Below, piece by piece: positions 1 to 5,735 of a stretch of 6,849 bases of DNA (position 1 is the stretch's first letter; each line of letters opens with the position of its first letter). The position numbers and the translations under genes are program-made. The stretch is taken from assembly GCA_947311665.1 (NCBI GenBank), contig CAMZLA010000023.1, positions 1-6,849 on the forward strand. The letters run 5' to 3'. The notes under the pieces are model-generated. The model was given only the letters and a program-made list of their open reading frames with translations. It did not search any database and was not told the origin of the DNA. This DNA is from an uncultured Candidatus Altimarinota bacterium. GTDB taxonomy: Bacteria; Patescibacteriota; Gracilibacteria; CAIRYL01.

Positions 1-6
1 ACTTCT

Positions 7-1437
7 ATGAATCCAAAATATGAATCAGTAATGGGGCTTGAAATTCATGCTCGATTGAAATCGAATACAAAAATGTTTTGTTCATGTTCAAATGATACAT
101 GGAAAGCAGAACCAAACGAGCATACATGCCCTGTGTGTTGTGGGTTTCCTGGAGCATTACCAGTTGCAAATGAAGAAGCGGTATATTTGGGAAGAAAAAT
201 GGGAATGGCTTTGGGCTGTGAAGTGAAAAAATTTTCTAAATTTGATAGAAAATCATATTTTTACCCAGATTTACCATCAGGATTTCAAATTTCTCAAATG
301 GATGAACCTGTTTGTGAACATGGAAATTTGCAAGTGGTAGTCGATGGGAAAAAAATGTCGTTTCGAATAAATAGATTGCATCTGGAAAATGATGCAGGAA
401 AACTTACTCATCAATCAACTTCATCACTTGTCGATTGGAATAGAGCTGGTTCACCTTTGGCAGAAATGGTAACCGAAGCAGATTTTCGAACTCCAACAGA
501 AGTTACTTCATTTTTAAAAGAATTGCAGAGAATTTTGCGGTTATTAGATATTTCTGATGCCGATATGGAAAAAGGAATGATGAGATGCGATGTAAATGTT
601 TCTGTAAGACCAAAAGGACAAAAAGAATTTGGAACAAAAGTCGAGATGAAAAACATGAATTCATTCCGAAATATTGAACGAGCATTAGATTTTGAAATTA
701 CAAGACAAGTTGCGTTATATGAAAAAGGACTTGAAAATACTATTGTTCAAGAAACTCGTGGATTTAATGATGCAACTGGAAAAACAACTTCACAACGAAC
801 AAAAGAAGAAGCAATGGATTATCGATATTTTCCAGAACCAGATTTACCACCTCTCATCATTTCATCAGAAGAAATAGAACAAATGAAAAAAGAAATGGTT
901 GAATTGCCTTCTGAAAAAATATTGAGATATATAAATGCTGGAATAGGGATTTTAGAAGCAGATGCGTTGGTTTCTAGTAAAGAATTTAATGAAAAATTTG
1001 AAGAAGTATCTTCATCGGTTTCAGATGTTAAAATTGCAAGTAACTGGATGCTTGGAGCTGTTTCAAAATATGTAAATGAACATAGTGATTATGATATAAA
1101 TGATTTTGATACTGAAAATCTAATTCTTCTTATTCAACTTATTCAGTCGGGAAAAATTTCTAATAAAATAGCAAATCAAATTTTTGAAGAAATGATTTCT
1201 GAAAATAAAAATCCCAAAACAATTGTTGATGAAAAAGGATTGGCTCAAGAGTCTGATTCTGGAGCTATTGAAGAGATTTGTAAAGAAGTTTTGGCAGAAA
1301 AAGCTGATTTAGTAGAAGCATATAAAAATGGGAAAGATAAACTCTTTGGGGCTTTTGTTGGGCAGGTGATGAAAAAATCTAAAGGAAAAGCGAATCCACA
1401 AATGGTAAATGAAGTCTTGAAAAAATTACTTAAATAG
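7..1437 (+). CDS. gatB: Aspartyl/glutamyl-tRNA(Asn/Gln) amidotransferase subunit B
   Basis: Subunit of the cytoplasmic GatCAB complex. It phosphorylates the side chain of mischarged Glu-tRNA(Gln) or Asp-tRNA(Asn), which is then amidated with ammonia released by GatA. The protein is 476 residues, normal for the family. The opening matches the family start (VMGLEIH at 8-14, with E12 and H14 of the metal site), so ATG at 7 is favoured although only six upstream bases are visible. Four cysteines (C25, C27, C41, C44) form the zinc site found in many GatB proteins. Further family blocks are FDRKSYFYPDLP, DYRYFPEPDLPP and the C-terminal GatB/YqeY-like tRNA-binding domain, ending in the typical KSKGKANPQMVNEVLKKLL tail. 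One oddity is HLENDAGK at 125-132, where most bacterial GatB read HLEEDAGK. gatC and gatA are not visible but often lie upstream. Stop is TAG; gap follows after 40 bases. Confidence 0.98.
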   Translation: MNPKYESVMGLEIHARLKSNTKMFCSCSNDTWKAEPNEHTCPVCCGFPGALPVANEEAVYLGRKMGMALGCEVKKFSKFDRKSYFYPDLPSGFQISQMDEPVCEHGNLQVVVDGKKMSFRINRLHLENDAGKLTHQSTSSLVDWNRAGSPLAEMVTEADFRTPTEVTSFLKELQRILRLLDISDADMEKGMMRCDVNVSVRPKGQKEFGTKVEMKNMNSFRNIERALDFEITRQVALYEKGLENTIVQETRGFNDATGKTTSQRTKEEAMDYRYFPEPDLPPLIISSEEIEQMKKEMVELPSEKILRYINAGIGILEADALVSSKEFNEKFEEVSSSVSDVKIASNWMLGAVSKYVNEHSDYDINDFDTENLILLIQLIQSGKISNKIANQIFEEMISENKNPKTIVDEKGLAQESDSGAIEEICKEVLAEKADLVEAYKNGKDKLFGAFVGQVMKKSKGKANPQMVNEVLKKLLK

Positions 1438-1445
1438 TATAAAAT
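1417..1445 (+). promoter_or_regulatory. Candidate sigma70-type promoter for gap
   Basis: TTGAAA (1417-1422, five of six to TTGACA) is followed after 17 bases by TAAAAT (1440-1445, five of six to TATAAT). This would start transcription near 1452, about 25 bases before the gap ATG. The -35 box lies inside the last codons of gatB. In DNA this AT-rich such matches arise by chance, so this is a suggestion only. It would let gap be expressed apart from gatB. Confidence 0.3.
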
Positions 1446-1477
1446 TACTTTGAAATAAAATTTAACAAAAATCAAAT

Positions 1478-2485
1478 ATGTCAGCTACAAAAAAAATTGC
1501 AATTAATGGTTTCGGACGAATTGGACGAATGGTTACTCGAATTCTTCTAGAAAAATATAAAGGAAAATTTGATATCGTTGGAATTAATGATCTTACAAGT
1601 ACCGATGCTCTTGCTCATCTTTTTGAATTTGATTCAACATATGGTCGATTTAATGGAACGGTAGAACAAAAAGGAGAAAATTTAGTAATTAATGGTGATG
1701 AAGTGAAAATTTTCTCAGAAAGAGATCCATCAAATCTTCCATGGAAAGATTTAGAAGTTGATGTTGTTCTTGAATGTACTGGAGTTTTTCGAACTCGAGA
1801 AGGAATGCAAAAGCATATCGATGCAGGAGCAAAAAAAGTTCTTCTTTCGGCACCTGCAAAAGATGAAATAGATTGTACTATTGTTTTAGGAGTAAACGAT
1901 AATGATTATAATGCAGAAAAACATCATTTAATTTCAAATGCATCGTGTACTACCAATTGCCTTGCTCCTATTGCAAAAGTTTTAAATGATGAGTTTGGAA
2001 TTGAACAAGGACTAATGACAACGGTTCATTCATATACAGGAGATCAACGATTATTAGATGCTCCACATAGAGATATGCGAAGATCACGAAGTGCATGTGA
2101 ATCTATTATTCCAACAACAACAGGAGCAGCAAAAGCTGTTGCACTTGTTATTCCAGAATTGGAAGGAAAGTTGAATGGAATGGCTATGCGAGTTCCAACT
2201 CCAACAGTTTCTGTTGTCGATTTAACAGTTCAGTTAGAAAAATCTGTAACAGCTATTGAGGTAAATGCTGCATTTAAAAAAGCATCTGAAAATGAAATGA
2301 AAGGAATTTTAGGACTCGAAACAAAACCTCTTGTTTCAAAAGATTTTCAAGGAGATTCTCATTCTTCAATTGTTGATGAATCGCTTACAATGTCTATGGA
2401 AAATGGTTTTGTTAAAGTAGTTTCTTGGTATGATAATGAATGGGGATATTCGAGCCGATTGGCTGACCTCGTGATGAAAATATAA
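1478..2485 (+). CDS. gap: Type I glyceraldehyde-3-phosphate dehydrogenase (phosphorylating)
   Basis: Cytoplasmic glycolytic enzyme converting glyceraldehyde-3-phosphate, phosphate and NAD(P)+ to 1,3-bisphosphoglycerate. At 335 residues it is full length. The N-terminal Rossmann fold shows NGFGRIGR (10-17). The catalytic cysteine is C157 in the signature ASCTTNC, and the paired histidine is H184 in [10 protein letters not shown]. The C-terminal NAD-site motif [11 protein letters not shown] is present. D38 in GINDLT matches the aspartate that favours NAD over NADP. At the second cofactor-specificity site the protein has Ala-Pro (195-196), where NAD-type bacterial enzymes have Leu-Pro and chloroplast enzymes Ala-Ser. 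NAD use is therefore likely but inferred. The start is supported by the usual short lead before the Rossmann strand; no Shine-Dalgarno sequence precedes it. It sits 40 bases after gatB and 20 bases before the zinc-ribbon gene, so it may be co-transcribed with its neighbours. Confidence 0.98.
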   Translation: MSATKKIAINGFGRIGRMVTRILLEKYKGKFDIVGINDLTSTDALAHLFEFDSTYGRFNGTVEQKGENLVINGDEVKIFSERDPSNLPWKDLEVDVVLECTGVFRTREGMQKHIDAGAKKVLLSAPAKDEIDCTIVLGVNDNDYNAEKHHLISNASCTTNCLAPIAKVLNDEFGIEQGLMTTVHSYTGDQRLLDAPHRDMRRSRSACESIIPTTTGAAKAVALVIPELEGKLNGMAMRVPTPTVSVVDLTVQLEKSVTAIEVNAAFKKASENEMKGILGLETKPLVSKDFQGDSHSSIVDESLTMSMENGFVKVVSWYDNEWGYSSRLADLVMKI

Positions 2486-2505
2486 TTTAATTTAATTCAT
2501 AATAT

Positions 2506-2850
2506 ATGAATGCATTACAAATTCGTGAAATTTTAATGAAAGTACAAAAAGAAATGAAATGTCCTTCATGTTCGGCAACTATAAATTCTAGTAATATTGG
2601 GATACATATAAACTCTCATGATTCTGATATCTGTGAATTGAAAATGGAATGCCAAGATTGTTCTTCTGTTTTTGGTGGGATTGCTCAGTTTTCAAATAAA
2701 GTTACAGAATTGGGGAAAAAATTGAATGCATCTTCTCGAATGAAAGGGAATGCAGAAATTGATGAATTTTCTTTTGAAGAGGTAACAAATATTAAAAATT
2801 CTTTAGGAAATATTAAAAGTTTTTCTGATGTTTTTTCAAAGAAAAAATAA
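2506..2850 (+). CDS. Small two-CxxC zinc-ribbon protein, function unknown
   Basis: A 114-residue protein with no function I can name. It has a short amphipathic N-terminal helix (LQIREILMKVQKEM), then two cysteine pairs, CPSC at 19-22 and CQDC at 49-52, separated by 26 residues that alternate like beta strands. This is the layout of a single zinc ribbon. C43 is a further cysteine, outside the pairs. The remaining 60 residues are polar, lack cysteines and membrane segments, and end in a lysine-rich tail (FSKKK), so the protein is probably cytosolic. Such ribbons bind nucleic acid or protein partners, but nothing here says which. Start ATG at 2506 is the first in frame after the gap stop and lies 20 bases from it, suggesting co-transcription with gap; no Shine-Dalgarno motif is present. 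It is a real gene rather than chance: the CxxC pairs, gene-like composition and tight spacing agree. Confidence 0.88.
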   Translation: MNALQIREILMKVQKEMKCPSCSATINSSNIGIHINSHDSDICELKMECQDCSSVFGGIAQFSNKVTELGKKLNASSRMKGNAEIDEFSFEEVTNIKNSLGNIKSFSDVFSKKK

Positions 2851-2876
2851 TGTTAAAAATTCTAAAATAAAATTTT

Positions 2877-3296
2877 ATGAAACAAATCATTCTTCCTTTT
2901 GTTATAGGATCTCTATTCTTATTTTCAGGTTGCGAAACGGTAGATTCTTTTTTACAAATGAAAGATGATGCCATTGCTCAAGTTGAAGAGATAAAAAATA
3001 ATATTGAAGAAATTCAAACAAATATTGAAGAAAAAAAACGACAGCTTGATGAAAAACTAGCGCAAATTGATGCTGCTCAAAAAGCTCTTTCTGATGTTTT
3101 TGGAACCAATGAAGAAAATAATGTAAAGACTACTGATGATATTGTTAAAAATGAAGAAATAGAAATAAGTGAGAAAAAAATTGAACAATTGAAAAAAGAG
3201 GCATTGTTTTTACGGCAAAAAATGCAAGAATTGGAATATGAAAAAAATGCAGAAAAAATAGAATTGCAAGATTTGGAAGAATTTTCTGTTGAATAA
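2877..3296 (+). CDS. Small coiled-coil lipoprotein, function unknown
   Basis: A 139-residue predicted lipoprotein. Residues 1-18 form a lipoprotein signal peptide (one lysine, then hydrophobic residues) ending in a lipobox FSGC, with C19 as the lipidated residue; E20 follows. The mature part is almost entirely charged and helical. Residues 30-70 repeat I/L spacings typical of a coiled coil (for example IKNNIEEIQTNIEE and LDEKLAQIDAAQKAL). A short polar linker at about 73-92 leads to a second coiled coil at about 95-135. It is probably anchored on the outer face of the cytoplasmic membrane and forms oligomers or a spacer. I recognise no family. The start fits because the signal peptide begins at the first methionine. 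It lies 26 bases after the zinc-ribbon gene, likely in the same transcript, with a 90-base gap before the permease gene. The overlapping frame on the other strand looks like a shadow. Confidence 0.87.
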   Translation: MKQIILPFVIGSLFLFSGCETVDSFLQMKDDAIAQVEEIKNNIEEIQTNIEEKKRQLDEKLAQIDAAQKALSDVFGTNEENNVKTTDDIVKNEEIEISEKKIEQLKKEALFLRQKMQELEYEKNAEKIELQDLEEFSVE

Positions 3297-3386
3297 TTTC
3301 CTGTTTAATCTTTTCAATACACAAGAAAATATTTGAAGAAATATGAAAAAACATGAAAAAATTTATAAAAAATAATAAAAAAAATA

Positions 3387-4151
3387 ATGAATTACATTCG
3401 CCTTTATACTCTTTCTAAAAGAGAAGTTCTTCGATTTTTAAAAGTTTGGACTCAAACACTTTCTTCTCCAGTTATTATAGCTTTGCTCTATTTTGCTGTT
3501 TTTGGTGGAGCATTATCATCTCAAATAACAGATATTCCCGGAACATCATATCTGGCATTCATTTTACCAGGACTGATGATGATGCAAAGTACTGCAAATG
3601 CATATCAAAATCCTTCAAGTTCTTTGATTATTGCAAAATATCATGGAAATATTAAAGATTTATTGGTTGCTCCTTTTTCTGCAATGGAAAAAACATTGGG
3701 ATATATTATTGGAGCAGTTATTCGTGGGTTGATAACGGCAACTATTATTGGTGTTGTTGGAGCTTTTTTTATAGAAAATTTTTCTATACATTCTTTTTCT
3801 TGGCTTTTCATCATCTTTTTTTTAGCAAATGCTATTTTTGGAATAATTGGTTCTTTGGCAGGATTATGGGCGAAATCATTTGATCAGTCTCAAGGAATTG
3901 CAAATTTTTTAATTATTCCTATGGGGTTTTTGGGAGGGGTTTTTTATTCTCTTGAAATGTTGCCAGCATGGGCTCAAACAATTTCTCATGTAAATCCTAT
4001 GGTATATATGGTTGATGGTGCTCGATATGCTTTTTTTGGTGAAAGTAGTATTGATATTCTTACTTCATTTACTATTTTGATGATGATTACTATTATTTTA
4101 TTTGTTTTGAATTATTTAGCTTTTCGTGTGAATTGGGGATTGAAAGAGTAA
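3387..4151 (+). CDS. yadH: ABC-2 type transporter permease, YadH family
   Basis: Membrane subunit of an ABC exporter. Its 254 residues and motif order match E. coli YadH, the permease partner of the ATPase YadG. After a cytosolic N-terminal segment containing FLKVWTQTL, six hydrophobic segments lie at about 26-44, 55-75, 104-127, 137-160, 171-189 and 228-247. Family blocks are YLAFILPGLMMM (55-66), the cytosolic loop NIKDLLVAP (88-96) that would contact the ATPase, GGVFYSLEMLP (183-193) and NPMVYMVDGARYAFFG (203-218). The substrate is unknown; relatives move lipids, polysaccharides or drugs. No ATPase gene is in the window, so its partner must lie elsewhere. ATG at 3387 is preceded by an A-rich run with no Shine-Dalgarno motif. 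It ends 27 bases before the chorismate-enzyme gene. The symbol is assigned at family level from remembered similarity. Confidence 0.93.
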   Translation: MNYIRLYTLSKREVLRFLKVWTQTLSSPVIIALLYFAVFGGALSSQITDIPGTSYLAFILPGLMMMQSTANAYQNPSSSLIIAKYHGNIKDLLVAPFSAMEKTLGYIIGAVIRGLITATIIGVVGAFFIENFSIHSFSWLFIIFFLANAIFGIIGSLAGLWAKSFDQSQGIANFLIIPMGFLGGVFYSLEMLPAWAQTISHVNPMVYMVDGARYAFFGESSIDILTSFTILMMITIILFVLNYLAFRVNWGLKE

Positions 4152-4178
4152 TATTTCATCGTTTTATATACATATTGA

Positions 4179-5603
4179 ATGAAGTTTTTTTTTTATATAT
4201 CTATAGATTTTATTTCTCCTCTTCTCGCATATTCTGCCTTGAGAGAGAGATGTGATTTTTTATTTTTTTCTGGAACAAAAAGAGGGCGATATTCATTTAT
4301 ACCGCTTGATTCTTTTAATAAAAAAGAAATATATTCTGATGAAAAAAATAGTTTTGAAAATGTGAAAAAAGAATATGAAGAAATGAAGAAGAATTATAAT
4401 TTCAATTCTTTAAAGAAATCAGGTTGGCATATTCCATATTCAGGAGGAATTAATTGTCTGTTTTCATATGATTATGCTCAAAACTTTGAAACAGATATTT
4501 GGATTTCTTCATCTGATGAAAAGTTATTGGCATATATTTCTTATAGTGATGTTTTTTTGGCTTTTGATCATGAAAAACAAAAATGTTTTATTGCTGGTTG
4601 GTGTATTGATGAAAAATATTTTTTACAATTTTCTCAAAAAATAGAAAAAATCTTACAAAAAAAATATTCTCAAGATGAAATAGTAAGAAAAAAATTACAA
4701 GAGAAACAAAAAACAAATGAAAGAAGTGAAAGAAGTGAGAAAAAAATATTCACACATTTTACAAATATTCTTTCAAAAAAAGAATATTTATTATCTTTTG
4801 AAAAAGCTCAGCAAGAAATGGTAAAAGGAAATAGTTTTCAAATAAATCTTTCACAAGGATTTACTGCATCTTCATCAGATGATGCTTTTGATATTTTTTG
4901 CCAAGCAGTAAAAAAAAATCCAGCCCCAATGATGGGGTTTTGTGAGTGGAATTCTACAACAAAAAAAGGAGAAAAAATAAATAAATCGATTATTTCATGT
5001 TCACCAGAACGATTATTTTCATTAGATATACACAATAAAATATTCACCCAGCCTATTGCAGGAACTCGACCTCGTGGAGAGTCAGAAAAAAAAGATAGAT
5101 TTTTTGAACATCAGTTGAAAAATTCTGAAAAAGAAATTTCTGAACATTCTATGATTGTTGATTTGTTGCGAAATGATTTTGGGAAAATATCAGAATTTGG
5201 AAGTGTGAAAGTTGCCGATTTTGCACGACTAGAAAAATATGAAACGGTTATGCACCTTGTGAGTGATATTGAAGGATTTATTTCTAAAAATAAGACTGCT
5301 TTTGATGTGTTTCGGGCTATGTTTCCTGGTGGAACTATTACAGGGACTCCAAAAAGAGAAACTATGAAAATTTTACAAGATATAGAAAAACGAGACCGCT
5401 CGTTTTATTGCGGAAGCATGGGATATATTTCTTTTTTAGGAGAATCAGATTTTAATATTTTAATTCGTACATTGGAATATTTTAATGGGGAATTATATGG
5501 AAGAGCTGGAGGAGGACTTGTTTTTGGTGCCGATGGAGAGAGTGAATATGAAGAAAGTTTGAGCAAGTGGAAAGGAGTGGAGGGGGTATTTAGAGGGAGA
5601 TGA
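4179..5603 (+). CDS. pabB: Chorismate-utilising enzyme, aminodeoxychorismate synthase component I-like (PabB/TrpE superfamily)
   Basis: PabB aminates chorismate to 4-amino-4-deoxychorismate for folate; its paralogue TrpE makes anthranilate. The 474 residues comprise an N-terminal subdomain (about 1-155, with GRYSFIPLD and YSGGINCLFSYDYAQ), a charged linker (about 160-195) and the chorismate-binding domain (about 200-474). Conserved blocks are SFQINLSQ, SPERLF (275-280), PIAGTRPRG (292-300), EISEHSMIVDLLRND (319-333), MHLVSDIEG, FPGGTITGTPK (382-392) and GRAGGGLV (441-448). Likely Mg2+ ligands by TrpE alignment are E322 and E459. QINLSQ and FPGGTITG point to PabB, whereas A294 in PIAGT is the TrpE residue; PabB normally has a lysine there. 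No pabA, pabC or trp gene is adjacent. It is the only gene here ending in TGA. An alternative reading is an anthranilate synthase component I. Confidence 0.93.
   Translation: MKFFFYISIDFISPLLAYSALRERCDFLFFSGTKRGRYSFIPLDSFNKKEIYSDEKNSFENVKKEYEEMKKNYNFNSLKKSGWHIPYSGGINCLFSYDYAQNFETDIWISSSDEKLLAYISYSDVFLAFDHEKQKCFIAGWCIDEKYFLQFSQKIEKILQKKYSQDEIVRKKLQEKQKTNERSERSEKKIFTHFTNILSKKEYLLSFEKAQQEMVKGNSFQINLSQGFTASSSDDAFDIFCQAVKKNPAPMMGFCEWNSTTKKGEKINKSIISCSPERLFSLDIHNKIFTQPIAGTRPRGESEKKDRFFEHQLKNSEKEISEHSMIVDLLRNDFGKISEFGSVKVADFARLEKYETVMHLVSDIEGFISKNKTAFDVFRAMFPGGTITGTPKRETMKILQDIEKRDRSFYCGSMGYISFLGESDFNILIRTLEYFNGELYGRAGGGLVFGADGESEYEESLSKWKGVEGVFRGR
4719..4736 (+). repeat. Two tandem copies of a 9-base unit inside pabB linker
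   Basis: GAAAGAAGT occurs twice in perfect tandem, in frame, encoding ERS-ERS (residues 181-186) followed by a third partial unit (E-K-K). It lies in the highly charged, low-complexity linker between the two parts of the chorismate enzyme, where length change should be tolerated. It probably arose by slippage and has no evident function. Confidence 0.5.
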
Positions 5604-5620
5604 TTACAGCTTTGTAAAAT

Positions 5621-5638
5621 AAAAAATAATTATTTTTT
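5621..5638. terminator. A/T-only palindrome after pabB, possible weak terminator
   Basis: The 18 bases from 5621 to 5638 form a perfect palindrome of A and T only (A6 TAA / TTA T6), and the T run extends one base further to 5639. A hairpin would have a 7-pair stem with an AATT loop, too weak for a classical terminator without G/C pairs, but the T-run follows as it should and the site lies 17 bases after the pabB stop. The rest of the 132-base gap (5604-5735) shows no convincing promoter. A purine-rich GAGGAG at 5696-5701 lies too far (34 bases) upstream of the next start to be its ribosome site. Confidence 0.28.
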
Positions 5639-5735
5639 TATACATCGGTTAAATAAATATTTGAATGTTTAAAATTTTTTGTAGATGATTTTTTTGAGGA
5701 GATAAGATAATATAGAAGAAAAAGAATTTTAATTG

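Noticed and set aside
411..877. Open frames of 60-81 codons on both strands inside gatB
   Set aside because: They overlap a strongly conserved gene in other frames, show no family motif, and have skewed compositions typical of shadow frames in AT-rich DNA.
3329..3344. ATATTT-GAAG-AAATAT inverted repeat between the lipoprotein and permease genes
   Set aside because: Six A/T pairs around a four-base loop, without a following T-run, is within chance for this composition and does not look like a terminator.
3145..3354. Minus-strand frame of 69 codons overlapping the lipoprotein end, rich in Phe, Leu and Ile
   Set aside because: Its hydrophobic look is what the complement of Glu/Lys-rich coiled-coil codons gives; no start context or membrane-protein pattern supports it.
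4140..4170. TTGAAA followed by TATATA before pabB as a promoter
   Set aside because: The spacer is 19 bases and the -10 match is only four of six; too weak in such AT-rich DNA to list.
5685..5705. Six-codon ATG...TAA frame (MIFLRR) upstream of the right-end gene, as a leader peptide
   Set aside because: No ribosome site, no paired hairpins for attenuation and no meaningful codon run; most likely chance.
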